NCBI GenBank assembly: GCA_943704415.1
Contig: CALSCO010002066.1
Location: 1-56,078 of the forward strand
Length of the DNA stretch: 56,078 nucleotides
Source: Parvularia atlantis
Lineage: Eukaryota; Opisthokonta; Rotosphaerida
Reading direction: 5' to 3'
Part shown: one piece after another, positions 1 to 12,500 of the stretch
Numbering within the stretch: position 1 is the first letter of the stretch
How the letters are laid out: each line of letters begins with the position of its first letter
Program-made: the position numbers and the translations under genes
The notes under the pieces: generated by a model
Told to the model about the DNA's origin: nothing
Databases searched by the model: none
What the model saw: only the letters and a program-made list of their open reading frames with translations

Positions 1-60
1 TGCACGCGCCCCGTCTGGCGCCAGCCTCGTCTCACACGCTCGCAACGTCCGCCGCTGCAG

Positions 61-3000
61 CGCGTCGAGAAGTTCAAGGTCTTCGCCCTCCCGCCCAAGA
101 ACCCCGACTTTCTCGAGGGCTGCCGCGACCTGACCGCGCTCAGCTACCTGCACGAGCCGGCCGTGCTGCACAACCTGAAAGTGCGCTACGTCAAGGTGCG
201 CCGCTCGCCGCTGCCGATCCCGCCAGCGCACGGCCACTCACACGCCCCGTCCGCGCCCGCCGCAGGACGAGATCTACACCTTCACCGGCGCGATCCTCAT
301 CGCGCTCAACCCGTGGAAGCCCGTGCCGGCGCTGTACGCGGAGGAGGTACTGCTGCTCGCGCGCGTGTGCGCGGCCACCCCGCGTGCGCGCTCAACGGCG
401 AGCGCGTGCAGGTCATGCGCACGTACGCCGCCCCGCCCAAGACGAACGAGGACCCGGCGCCGCACGTGTACTACGTCGCCAACGTCGCGTACACGTGCGT
501 CTCGCACTCGGCGCCCGTCGCGGTCGCTGAGCGGCGCGCGCCGCAGCGCCCTGCGCGAGATGCACGAGAGCCAGACCATCCTCGTCAGCGGCGAGTCGGG
601 CGCGGGCAAGACCGAGAACTGTGCGCGCCGCGCACACCTGCAGCTCGCGTGTCCCGTTGACGCGCACCCGCAGGCAAGATCCTCATGCGCTACCTGGCCA
701 TGACCACGGGCAGCTACCAGAACGTTGGCGAGGCGCGCACAACTCGTGCCGTGCCTGCGTCTACGACCGCTGACTGTCCGCGCGCGCAGATCGAGCAGCG
801 CGTGCTGCAGTCCAACCCGATCCTCGAGGCGTTTGGCAACGCGCGGACGCTGCGCAACGACAACTCGAGGTGCGCGACACGACGTTGAGGGCGGGCGCCG
901 CGCGCTCAACCGCATCGCGCCGCCCAGCCGCTTTGGCAAGTTCACCGAGATCCAGTTCAACAGCGCCGGACGCATCGTCGGCGCCAAGATTGAGACGTAC
1001 CTGCTCGAAAAGTCGCGGTGCGCACGACAGCGAACTAGCACAAACCTCGTCAATCTCACTCGTGCGCGTATGCAGCCTCACGCGCCTCGGGCCGGGCGAC
1101 CGCAACTTCCACATCCTGTACCAGCTGCTGGCCGGCGCGGACGAGACCGACCGCGACGGTGCCGTGGCGTGCGTGCGCGCTGGTGCACACATGCGCTCAC
1201 GCGACTCCGCCAGCGCTCCGTCTCGCCGCCCCGCAGAGCTACCGCTACCTCAACCAGAGCGACGTGTTTGCGATCGAAGGCCGGTCCGAGGTGGAGGAGT
1301 TCAAGGCCACGCGCAAAGCCATGAACATCATGGGCATTAGCGACCGCGAACAGGAGGCCATCTTCCGCATTGTCGCGTCCATCCTACACCTGGGCAATGT
1401 CGAGTGCGTAGCGTCTGACCGCGCACGTGCACCATTGACACGGCTGTCGCGCAGATTCACTGCCGACAACAAGGACGCGGCCACGGTCGGCAAGGCGCAC
1501 GCCGAGCACCTCAACGTGACCGCGGACCTGCTGCGCGTCGAGCCGGAGAGCCTGCATGCCGGTGCGCGACCCGCTGCTGCAGGGCGCGCGCGCGCTCACC
1601 GCCCGTGCAGCGCTCGCGCAGCGCCGCATCTTTGCCGGCGGCGAGTATCTCAGCCAGGCGCTGCGCGTGGAGCAGGCGGCGGACGCCCGCGATGCGCTCT
1701 CCAAGGCACGGGCGCTGCTCCCCTGCTCCGCGCGCTGCTGACGCCAAGCATGCGCAGGCATTGTACTCGCGCCTGTTCCAGTGGCTCGTCACGCGCATCA
1801 ACTCATCCATCCACAAGGACACCGACACGGACCACTTTATCGGCATCCTTGACATCTTCGGCTTCGAGTACTTTGAGGAGAACAGGTGCGTGTGCGCACC
1901 GGGCCGGGCCGTGTGTGCCGCGCGCCTGACGCGCACACGTGTGCGCGCATCAGCTTTGAGCAGCTCTGCATCAACTACGCCAACGAGAAGATCCAGCAGC
2001 TGTTCAACATGCACATCTTCAAGATGGAGCAGAAGGAGTACGCCAAGGAGCAGATCAAGTGGACCTACGTCGAGTTCAAGGACAACCAGGCGCGCCGCGC
2101 CGAGCGAGCGAGTGCGCCTGCCTCGCATGCTGACGCGCGCCGCAGATCGTGCTCGACCTGATCGAGGACAAGCCCAACGGCCTGCTCGCGATCCTCGACG
2201 AGGAGTGTATGCTGCCCAAGGGCACCGACGAGGGCTTCGTCGACAAGATCCTGTGCGTGACGCGTGCGGTGCTCGGCCGCGCTCACTTAGGCACAGCACG
2301 CGCTGCAACGCCGACATTCTCACGAAGAACCGCTTCTCGGCGCAGGGTTTTGTGATCAAGCACTTTGCCGGTGCGCATCACATACGCACGCATGCGCGTG
2401 GCATGCTCACGGTCACGGCGTTGCGCAGGCGAGGTCAGCTACGATTCGTATCAGTTCCTGTTCAAGAACCGCGACGCGCTGCACGCCGACCTTGTGCCGT
2501 GCATCCAACAGTCGAAGGAGTGCGTGCGTGCGCCCGCCAGCCGCGGCCACTGAGCGCCCGCATCCAGCGCCTTCATCAAGTCCCTCTTCCCGAGCTCGAT
2601 GTTCCACCGCGAGGCGATGAACCAGAAGAAGAAGGCCGCAGCGGGTGCGCGCCTGGGCGACAGCGGGTTGGCAGCTGAGCATAACGCGCGCTGGCCAGGT
2701 CCGCGCAAGGCCGCTGGGTCCGCCGCTGCCACGCCCGAGAGCTCGCCCGAGCCGGGCTCGAAGATCTTCCAGGTCACGGTCGGCACGCAGTTCAAGGACG
2801 CACTCAAGGCACGGCACAACACTGTGGGCGCTCGCGCGTGGCTGAGGGCGCCCCCCCCCCCCCCCCCCCCCCCCCGCGCGGCCAGGACCTCGCCGCCAAG
2901 ATCTGGCACACGACGCCGTACTTTGTGCGCTGCATCAAGCCCAACTCGATCAAAAAGCCCAAGGTGTTTGACAGCCACGAGGTCGCGGTCCAGCTCAGCT

Positions 3001-6000
3001 GTGGCGGCGTGTTCGAGGCCATCCGCATCATGCGCGACATGTACCCCTCGCGCATCTCGCACGAGGACTTTTACAAGCGTTTCACCACGCACGAGTGGCG
3101 CTGCATCGTCCGCGTGGGCAAGCACGTGCGTTTCTCCGGCGGCTGGCCCGACGCGTCGCTCGGCTTACGCGGCGCGCGCGTCGCGCGACCAGGCCAAGCT
3201 GTTCCGGCCCCTGCCCGGCAACAAGTTTGACGACTTTGAGGCGCTGCGCCTGTCGTGTGTGTCGCTGTGCCAGGCGCTGGGCCTGTCGGAGGACGCGTTC
3301 CAGGTCGGGCGCTCGAAGGTTTTCTTCCGCACGGGCGTGCTGGCGCAGCAGGAGGACAGGGTGCGTGTTGCGCTGCGGTGTGCGCAGGCCGCTAAAGGCG
3401 TGGTGGCAGCTTCAACGCTACATCTTTGGCTGCGCGTCACGCATCCGCGCGCGCTACCTCGGCTGGGTGCACCGGCGGCGCTTCGTCAACATGCGCAAGG
3501 TGCGCGATCGTGCAAGGCGTTTGCAGACGGCTGACGTGCGGCTGCCCCCCAAGGCCTCGTTCGTGCTGCAACGTGCCGTGCGCTGCTTCCTCGCGCGCCG
3601 CAAGGTCATGCGCTGCCGCCGTGACCGCGCGGGTACGATCGCTGCAGCGCTTTGCCTTCCTCTGCGCCTGCTGACGGGTGCGCGTCCAGCCCGGCGCATC
3701 CAGGCCGCCTGGCGCAAGACGCGCCGCGTGTCGGGCTTCCGCCGCGTCGTGTACGAGGTCACGCGGCGCCACCGCCAGAAGCAGCGCCTGATCGAGGTCG
3801 AGAAGAAGCGCGAGGACGCCGCCAAGAAGATTCAGACGGCCTTCCGCCGCCACCTGCACCGCCGCCGCTTCGTGCGCTACCGCAAGGCCATCGTCAAGCT
3901 GCAGGCGCACCAGCGCGGCCACAAGGTCCGCGCCACCAACAAGATCAACAAGGGTGCGCGTTGTGCCTGGGAGGCGGCCGGCGCGCCGACCGCCCACGTC
4001 GTGTGTGCGCGCACTCAGCCGTCAACATTGTTGAGGAGAAGAAGCGGCTCGAGGGCGAGACCAAGCGGCTACAGGAGCTCGTGGCGCGGCTGGAGCAGGA
4101 CCTGAAGCAGAGGTGCATGCGCTGCGCAGGCGCTGTGTGCGCTACTGACCGCATGCGCAGCAACGAACGCAACCGCCAGCTCGACGACAAGAACACGGCC
4201 CTTGCCGGCGAGCTTGCGACGACGACCGAGCAGCTGAGCGGGGCCAAGGCGGCGAAGAAGAAGGTGCGTGGCGGTCGCGATCGTGCTGGCTGGCAGCCGC
4301 AGCGGCGCACGCTGACCACACGTCCCGCGCAGCTCGAGGAGAAGACCGCCGCGCTCACCACCGACCTGGCCGACACGCGCGCACAGCTCGGCGTAGAGAG
4401 CGCGGCCAAGGCGGCGCTGCAGGCCGAGCACACAAAGCTCTCGGGCGAGCACGCAGAACTCTCGGCGGCGCACAAAGCGCTGGTGGAGCTGCGGGAGAAG
4501 CTCGAGCTGGACCAGCGCACGCTGCAGGAGCAGTTCCGCGCCGACAAGTCGCGGCTCGAGGGCGAAGTCGGTGCGCGCATGTCGTGCTTGGCCGTCATGC
4601 AGCAGCCGCTCAATAGCCGCTGCCCCGGCGCGCGGCACAGCCTACCTCAAGCGCGAGCTTGAGGAGGAGCAGACCGAGAAGAAGCAGGTGTCGAGCAAGC
4701 TCAAGCTCGAGAAGGGCACCGTCGGCGCGCTCGAGACCGTCATCCGCGCGCTCAAGAGCGGCTTGCGCAAGGTCTCGCGCCAGGCCAAGCACATCCAGGA
4801 GCAGGCCAAGCTCGAGGCGTCGGCGCTTAAGGCCAACGTCGAGCGTGAGATGTTTGCCGAGCTCGGCGCGCTCAAAAAAGCGCTACTCGACAGCTGGAAG
4901 GGTGCGCGCACACCGGCACGAGCGCTGTGGGGTCTGACAGAGCGCGGCCGATGCAGTGCAGGAGCGCCTGCGCGAGGAGAAGGGTGACCTCGAGAACGAC
5001 ATTGACGAGCTCGAGAAGCGCATGGAGAGCGTCGTGCAGGACCTGATCAACATCGAGAAGGAGCTCGCGGACGAGACCGAGGCGCACTGGCGCACGACGG
5101 ACCAGAAGAAGGGTGCGCGCGCGCAACAGGGCAAGCGGCCAGCCCGCTCAGCAAGCTCGCGGCGCAGCCCTCGAGAAGCAGGTGGCCACGGGCGCATCGC
5201 TCTTCTCGGCACTCGACTCGAAGCGCGAGCGCCTCGAGCGCGAGCTCGAGGAGAAGAACAAGGAGATTGCCGCGCTCAAGTGCGTGCGCCATCCTGTGTG
5301 CATGCAGGCCAGACTGCTGACGGTGCGCGGCCAGGGCGACAATGGCGCGCGCACAGCAGCAGGCCAAGGCCGCCGGCGCGGGGATGCCTATGTACGGCAC
5401 GGTCCGCGGCTCGTCGTTCTCGCTCGGCGGCGGCGGCAGCAGCGGCACGTCCGAGATCGGCCTGATCGCCCGGCGCAAGCGCTCGTCTGTGCCGTCGATG
5501 GTCAGCCGCATCAACGCGACGCCCGACACGGCCTTCGAGGCTGAGCGCGTGACGCGGTGCGAGCCTCCTCTCGGTCGCGCGCTCGCCTGCGCCTCATGCC
5601 GCCAAACAAAAAAAAAAAAACAGCGCCGGCTGGCTTACGAAGGACCGCAAGAAGGGCGACAGCGACAAGCGCACGAGCAAGTGGGAGCGCCGGTACTTTG
5701 TCCTGCGCTCGACCAGCGCCGCGTACTACGAGGACAAGGAGCAGAAGAAGCTCAAGGGCGAGATTCCGCTGGACGCGTGCTTTGTGTCGGAGGATGCGAC
5801 GCCGGGCTCGCGGCCGGGCCTCAACAGCGGTGCGCGCGGCCGCAGCGTCGTGGCCGCGTCGTGCGCGCTCACGCCACCGCGCCGCGCACAGAGCCATGCC
5901 TCAAGCTGATCACGGGCGGTCGTACGCTGTACTTCATGGCCGACACGCCCGAGGAGACGCGCGCGTGGGTGTCGGCGATCAAGGTCAACATTGGTGCGTG

Positions 6001-7399
6001 CGCGTGCCGCTGCGCATGCCCATTGGGGAGGAGGTTCGCTCACGAGCTGCCGCCAGCGTTCAACGCATACCTCAAGAAGACCGTCATGAGCAAGACGCGC
6101 GTAGACGCGCGCGTGGGCGAGTTTGTGCAAAACTACCACTCGGTCGAGGTGCGGCTGGCGCCATGCGCGACGCGACGCGATGTCGTAACCTGACGCCGCG
6201 CACGGCAGACGGTCCTGTTTGAGGCCGAGCCCCTGTCGCTCGAGGCGATGGTGGCGCTGCAGGCGCCCATCAGCGACGCGGCCAAGCTGACGACGCTGTC
6301 GTTCGAGGAGGTGCGCCTTTGTGCGACTGCGCGCCTGCACTGTTGACGCACGTCACCGCAACGCGCGCGCACAGGCCAACCTCAACGACCTTGAGGTGCA
6401 GGTGCTGGCTGAGGCCGTCAGCGGCCACAAGACGCTGCGCACGCTCAACCTGGCCAAGAACGGCATCACAGGTGCGCGGGCAGCTGCGCGCGCTCCGCCG
6501 TGCTCACCCGGCGTGACGCAGACGGCGCCGCCAAGCAGCTCGCGTCCGCACTGAGCAAGAACCCGGCCCTGACCGTGCTCATCCTCTCGGACAACAAGAT
6601 CAAGGTGGGTGTGCGGCAGCGCGCGCCGTGTCCGTGCTGACCGTGGCGTGCCTGCGCAGACCGAGGGCGCCGAGGCGCTGGCCAAGCTGCTCAAGGCGCT
6701 GCCCGCGCTGTCGCGGCTCTACGTCGACTCGAACGAGATCGGCGACGCCGGTGCGTGTGCCGTGCCGGGATGTGTCTGCGAAGGCTGTAACGCGGCTCGC
6801 TGGCAGGCGTCACGGCCATCGCGCTCGCACTCAGTCGCGACAATCGCGCGTCGGTCGCGGGTGCGGCGGCGGTGGCAGCGGCAGCGGCGGCTGCGCACAC
6901 GTTCCCCGTGCTCAACTTTAGCTCGACCAAGATCACGGACAAGGGTGCGCCGGCTTTGTGTGTACGTGCGTGTGCACATGACTGAGCCGCGCAACAGCTT
7001 GCGACGCCATCGCCGCCGCGCTCAAGACAAACCCGACGATCGTGGACGTGTTCCTCGCGCACAACAGGTGCGCGCGCCCGTGTGTGCACCGCGCCGGGCC
7101 GCACGCTCATAGACGTGCGCAGCATCGAGGACAAGGGCGCGCTCGTGCTGGCCAAGGCCCTCGAGAAGAACGAGTCGGTGCAGACGCTCGACGTGTCGTC
7201 CAACCAGATCAACACGGCCGGCGTGGTCGCGCTGGCCAAGATGCTCGAGGTCAACCCGCGCATGCTCTCGCTCAGCATCGGCGGCAACCGGTTCACGTCG
7301 GGCAAGGAGGTCTCTGGCGTGCTGGCGACGGTGGCCGCCGACTCGAAGCTAGTCTTCCCGCTGCTCGCGTTCGAGCGGCAGGCTGCGTTTGGTCTGTGA
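61..7399 (+). CDS. Myosin heavy chain with coiled coil, PH domain and C-terminal LRRs (5' partial)
   Basis: An actin-based motor cut by the window's left edge; bases 1-60 are the end of an intron (...GCAG). The exons give a full motor core: P-loop GESGAGKT (about 589-612), switch-region [10 protein letters not shown] (about 838-868), [11 protein letters not shown] (about 1852-1883), an actin-binding segment FVRCIKPNS (about 2922-2950) and the converter region to about 3360. IQ-type motifs follow (for example [15 protein letters not shown], about 3823-3870), then a Glu/Lys/Arg coiled coil (about 4020-5280), a PH domain starting [10 protein letters not shown] and ending [11 protein letters not shown] (about 5626-5992), and leucine-rich repeats (about 6230-7330). 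The frame passes between domains through normal short introns, so I read one gene. Two introns have GC donors. No DIL, MyTH4 or FERM tail is visible, so the class is unassigned. High confidence in a myosin; good confidence that PH and LRR belong to it. Confidence 0.9.
2851..2875. repeat. C25 homopolymer in an intron
   Basis: Inside the 77-nt GC-AG intron (2809-2885) of the myosin gene. Confidence 0.95.
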
Positions 7400-7524
7400 G
7401 CCGCCGCGGTCCTGTGTCTGTCTGCCGCCTGAATGGCTTGCTTGTTGTTCTTGAGCGACAGCGACGAGGTTCGACGGATGCGACGATGAGCGGGTCCCGG
7501 TGAGTTACGAGACGGACGACAGCC

Positions 7525-8406
7525 ATGGCCGACGACGCTGTCACCAAAGCCATCGCCACGTGGCCGGCCGGCACCTTTGACGTGCGCGAGACCAAGGTGC
7601 CGTCCGTCCGTGTCGTGGTCGTCTGTGTCGCCCCGCCCCGCTGACGTGCAGCGCGACAGATCGTGTGCACGCTCACGGGCCACGAGCTGCCGCGGCGCGT
7701 CGATGCGCTGCACGTGTACGCCGCGAGCCGCGGGTTCCAGCGCGCGCTCGAGCTCGCGCACGACTACGCGCAGTACGCGCCGCACATCGTGCCGGCCGAG
7801 GACGACGCGTGCGTGGTCGTGCGGATGCGGACGCAGATGCGGACGGGCTGACGTGCCGATGGCGACGGCAGCACCAAGCTGCGCTGCAACCTGACCAACC
7901 GCGTCCTCAACCGGACGCGCGCCCAGGTCGAGGCGCACGTGCGCGGGCAGCGGTTCCAGCGACGGCTGCGTGAGTGTGCGCGCCTCGTTAGCGCGCTTCT
8001 GGGTGTGCGCCGTGTGACACGATTGGGCGCGTGCGCGCACACAGGGCAGCAGAAGCAGGCCGAGGAGAAGGCGGCCGCTGCTGCCGCCGACGCCGCCGAC
8101 GCCGCCGCCGCCGCCAACGACGACGAGGAGATGTGGCTGCCCGAGGGCGAGAGCGGCGACGAGGGCGGCGACGAGGGCGACGAGGACGGCGACGAGGACG
8201 GGCACGAGAACGGCGAGGACCAGGACCAGGACGAGGACGACATGGACGCCACAACGGCGTCGCTCGACGAGGACGAAGACGAGCAGCCCGAGTCCGAGCC
8301 CGAGCCCGAGCCCGAGCTGATCGAGCAGCCCAGACGCAAGCGCACCGCGCCCGCGCCGCCGGCCGCCCAGGCACTGCCGAGCAAAAAGGGGCGGCGTGTC
8401 GTGTAG
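7525..8406 (+). CDS. SURF2: SURF2 family protein
   Basis: Start ATG in MADDAVTKAIATWPAG; four exons joined by short introns with GTGCC, GTGCG and GTGAG donors. The conserved SURF2 core is clear: IVCTLTGHELP, LHVYAASRGFQRALE, YAQYAPHIVPAEDD, then TKLRCNLTNRVLNR and HVRGQRFQRRLRQQK. The C-terminal half is Ala-rich then strongly acidic (Asp/Glu runs, with MWLPEGESGDEGG matching the family's tryptophan-containing acidic patch) and ends in a basic stretch PSKKGRRVV. The family is nucleolar and has been linked to 5S rRNP and ribosome assembly in animals; that role is taken from the family and is not visible here. It lies 125 bp downstream of the myosin gene in the same orientation. Confidence 0.85.
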
Positions 8407-8559
8407 CGCAGCACCGATCTGGACTGTCGCAAGGGGCCGCACGCGTCAGCCTGACGCCTCACACGCCGGCGCTGTCAGGGTGTCCGTTCGCTGCCCGGCC
8501 TCACTTTTTCACCCGTCCTTCGCAGCCGCAGCCGCAGCCAGCCAACCAACCAAGCAAAC

Positions 8560-9461
8560 ATGGTCCACGGCCAGAAGCAGCAGGATATGCAGACGCCCAC
8601 GGCGACGCTGTCGACCGAGCGCGAGGCAGCCACGAGCTCGCGACGCCAGGAGAGCCTGCACAAGGAGTCGCCCGAAGAGGGTGCGTCGTCAGCCGCGTGC
8701 GCGTCGCGCCCGCACCAGCCGCACTCACGCCTTAGCGCGCAGCCGTGCGCCACCTGCGCACGCTCATGAAGAGCTTCTCGACGGCGATGCTCAACACGCG
8801 CAGCGACGACAACCACCTGCGCTCGCGCCCGATGGCTGTGGTGCGCGCACACCCGCCGCAGCGACTGTCTGCCAACCGCACCGTGGCGCGCAGATCATCC
8901 CCGAGGACGAGGCGAACGAGGACGTGGTGTACTTTGCCACGACCGAGGACTCGTACAAGGTCGACAACATCCGCAAGGACAACCACGTCAACTTGGCGTT
9001 CCAGTCGAGCTCGTGCTGGGTCTCGGTCTGCGCCACGGCCGAGCTCGTCAAGGACCGCCGCATGCTCGAGAAGGTCTGGACCGAGTCGATGAACATCTGG
9101 TTCCCGCAGGGCCTGAGCACGCCGTCGCTCGTCTTGATCAAGTGCCGCCTGCACAGCGGCGAGTACTGGTGCGCCGCGTGTGTGCATCGCGCGGGGGCGC
9201 CGCGTGCCGACACGTTGCGCACACGCAGGGATCAGTCCAGCCTCACCGACAAGGTCAAGTTCTACTACGAGACGGTGCGCGCACAGACGCACTGACCCCC
9301 TTGGCACGCGTGCTGACGCGCGACGCAGGGCATGGCGTACCTGCAGGGCCGCAGCGCGCAGCCGTCGATGGTGCGCGCTCGTGTCTCGTGCGTGCGCCGC
9401 GCCCGTGGCTGACGCGCGCCCGCAGCTCGGCACGCACGAGAAGGTGCAGCTGACGGCCTGA
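8560..9461 (+). CDS. Pyridoxamine 5'-phosphate oxidase-like FMN-binding split-barrel protein
   Basis: Start ATG after a CAACCAACCAAGCAAACA leader; six exons. The translation contains LMKSFSTAMLNTRSDD, RPMAV, VVYFATTEDSYKVDNIRK, HVNLAFQSSSCWVSV and SGEYWDQSSLTDKVKFYY. This is the order of the split-barrel flavin fold of the general-stress-protein 26 / fungal BLI-3 type. Members bind FMN or a related flavin and act as small cytosolic redox proteins, often stress- or light-induced; the exact substrate is not known. The N-terminal 40 residues are Gln/Thr/Ser/Glu-rich and probably disordered. It is not the vitamin B6 enzyme itself: I do not see the long PNPO C-terminal domain. No membrane segment or signal peptide. 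Confidence 0.8.
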
Positions 9462-9564
9462 GTGCCCCAAGCGTCCCATTTTATGAATCGTGTCTTGTCG
9501 TCGTCCTCCATTTTGAGCGACTGACTGCGACCAACAGCTGGCCTACGAACAGCGCACAGGCGTA

Positions 9565-12500
9565 TCACTTGACAATCTTGCCGGACGATGACATGTCGAT
9601 CCGCTTGACGACGTTGATCGCGTCCGAGTGCTGGTTGTTGACACGCGACCGGTACCGCCGCTGCCGGCGCGCCGACCCGTGAGCACGCAAGAACCAGGCG
9701 AGCGCGTGCTTGCGCACCGAGCGGTACGCGGCCAGGCGCTTCCGGTACGTGCCCAGGCGCAGGACGATCTCCTCGAGCGCCTTCTCGGTCCGGAACGCCG
9801 ACGTCAGCTGCACGATGCGCTTCTCGGCCGAGCGGCTGTGGCTGCCGCCGTCCGACTCGATCGTGACGTACTGCGTGTGTGCGCACGCGTGAGCTGGAGT
9901 CCTTTGCACGTGGCACGCACGCGAAAGCGCGGCACGCACGTGGATCACGCCCCAGTTCTCGAGCAGCGTCAGCCCGTTCTTGAGCGTGACGAGCGAGATG
10001 GCCTCGTACAGGTCGAGCAGGCCCTCAAAGTACAGCGTCTCGCCCAGTTGCTGCGTTCGCGAGCGCGTGAGCAGCCGGCCGCGACGAGCGCGCACCCCCA
10101 CGGCGCCCGCACCTGCACAAAGCGCGTGAGCGACTCCTCCTCGAGCATCCGGTCCGGCAGCAGGCGGTAGCACGACAGCGCGACGAGGTAGTACGAGTCG
10201 ATGAAGGGCCTGTACGCAGACACGGTCGTCAGCGCGCGTGTGCGCAGCGCCGCGTCGTCTCGCGGGCGGCGCACCAGAAAAGCGAGCAGACAAACAGGTA
10301 CGTGTACGTGCCCTGGTATTCGCCGTCGGTCTCGCGCTGGTCGTTGACCGAGTACTGCGGCGGCCTGCTCGGGTCGCTCTCATCTGCGGCTGGAGCGTGA
10401 GCGCAACCTGCTGTCCGCGCGCGCGCGCGCGCAGCACTCGCACCCTTGTACTCGATCAGGATGCCGTTCTCGAGCAGGAAACTCAGGACTTCGTCGATCG
10501 TGAGGTCAAATCCGGGCGAGGGCTTGAAGATGAACTCGAGCTTGAGCACCTGCGACAGGTACTGGCTCTGTTGCGCGCGCACGTGCGGCTGAGCGTGCGA
10601 ACCGTCTCCAACCCGGCAAACAAGTGCGCACCGCCTTGGCCAGCTCTTCCTTGGTCACGTACGCGGGGAAGACGGACTTTTGCATCTCGCACGAGTAGAA
10701 TGCGCACAGAAGGATGCCCTGCCGTGCGCGGGGCAGGTCAGCGGCAGCGTGTGCGCGCACGTCCAGGTGACTGCGCACCTCCTGCACAAACAAGTGGATC
10801 AGCTGGTTGCGGTAGAGCGACAGCTCCATGCGCTCGACGGGCGAATAGACCGAGAGCATGAGGATGTCCTTGTGCCACTTGACCAGGTGGCTGTCCTCGC
10901 CCTGCATACTGCCCTTGAGCACCTGCGAGCGCGCCGCGCCTGTGCATCAGTGCGCGTGTGCGCGGCGGCAGGCACACGTGCGCGGTGTACCTGGTTGACC
11001 ACGGCCATGACGTACTCGTGGATGCCCTCCTCCTGCGCCATCTGCACACGGCCGCCGCGGATGATCACCTGGCGACGCAGCCACTTGACCTGTGGGCGCG
11101 CGCTTCGCCGTCAGACAGCGCTCGACAAACCGGCGTGCGTTGTGCCTTCTTCACGAGCTCGCTGTCGCGAATGCCGCGGCCGTACTGCGTAAACAGAATG
11201 GCGCCGACGAGCGTCGTGGGCAGGATCGAGGTGACCTTGTTGATGTCTGTGCACGTGTGCGCGCACGTCAGGGGCATGCCACAGGATGCCACGCGCAACC
11301 CCGCACCGTAGAGCACGCGGAAGCCGATCGCGTTGCTGATGTACTTGCGCGCCGCGGGCGTCACAAGCTGGCTCTGCGTGCACCGCGCCTGTCAGGTTAT
11401 GCGTGCGCGCGCGCCGCGCGCACGACATGTGAGGGCGCACGTACCGGCGGCATGCGGTTGACTGCGGGCGCGGACACGGTCATGTTTGCGGTCGACACAT
11501 TCAGCGATGGCCCCGAGCTTCTGCGCGTGCGGCGCGGCGAGGTCAGTGACGCACAGGCAGCTGTGGCTGGGCGCACGCACGACAGCAGGCTCATCTTCGT
11601 GCCGCGCATGACGCGCGTGTCGAGGATGTTGACAAAGCTAGGACCGTTGCCGTTGCTGAGCGGGGCGGGGCAGCGTCAGGCTCACCGCTACCTGTGCAGC
11701 GAGCACGCACAGCGCCGAGGTGGGCGTGGTCGCTGGCGACTCGCGGCGCAGCGCAGCCTGTGCGTCCGATGCCGAGCGGGACGCGAGCACGGCACTCGGC
11801 GCCGACGACGCGACCGCGGGGGCCGCGGCCTCCTCGGGTGCGCCGCTGATGTCGGAGCGCGAGGCCGAGCCGCCGAGGTCCGCGGTCGAGTCGCTGTCGT
11901 CGATAAAGAAGGACGACGTCGTGTGCTGCGGCGTCGGCATGACGATCGGGCCACCCACCGACTCGGGCAGCGTCGCGAGGTTGTGCACGATGTACTGCTG
12001 CAGCGAGATAGGCTGCATGCGCGTGGACACGGTCGCGTGAGCGCGGGTATGTAATGCCTGCGCGGCGAGCACGGACCTCGCCGATGCCGACGTTGATCTT
12101 GCCAAAGTTGAGCGTGCGGCGGTAGGTCGAGTTGAGCAGCTGCCACGTGCTGCGCAAGAACGAGACGAGCTGCTCGGCGCGCTGTGCGATGCGTCGCTGT
12201 CAGTGCCGATGTCGTCGGCACGTAAGGGCCGCCGCGCGCCTTCTTGCCGCCGGTCAGCTCATGGATGTACGAGTCGTTCTCAATCAGGCGGTCGTAGCCC
12301 AGCGAGATCGGCACCAGGTACACGTCCTCTGCGTTTGCGCGCGCGTGTGTGCATGTGAGCCTCGTGGGTGCTGATCTGCGGCCGCGTGCGCACCGATGCG
12401 GCGGTCCACCACGGCGTCGAGCACGCCGCGCATGAAGCCGACCTTGGGCGGGAGGACCTTGCCTGGTGCGACAGGAGTGAGCATGTGCACCAAACGCGCC

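Noticed and set aside
5342-7399. A separate PH-LRR gene starting at an ATG at 5342
   Set aside because: That ATG falls inside an intron that ends GCACAG at 5359; the coiled-coil frame continues cleanly into [10 protein letters not shown].
6691-8442. 583-codon minus-strand frame with Leu/Val/Gly-rich repeats
   Set aside because: It is the antisense of the myosin LRR end and SURF2; its repeats mirror the acidic coding run of SURF2 and no domain is visible.
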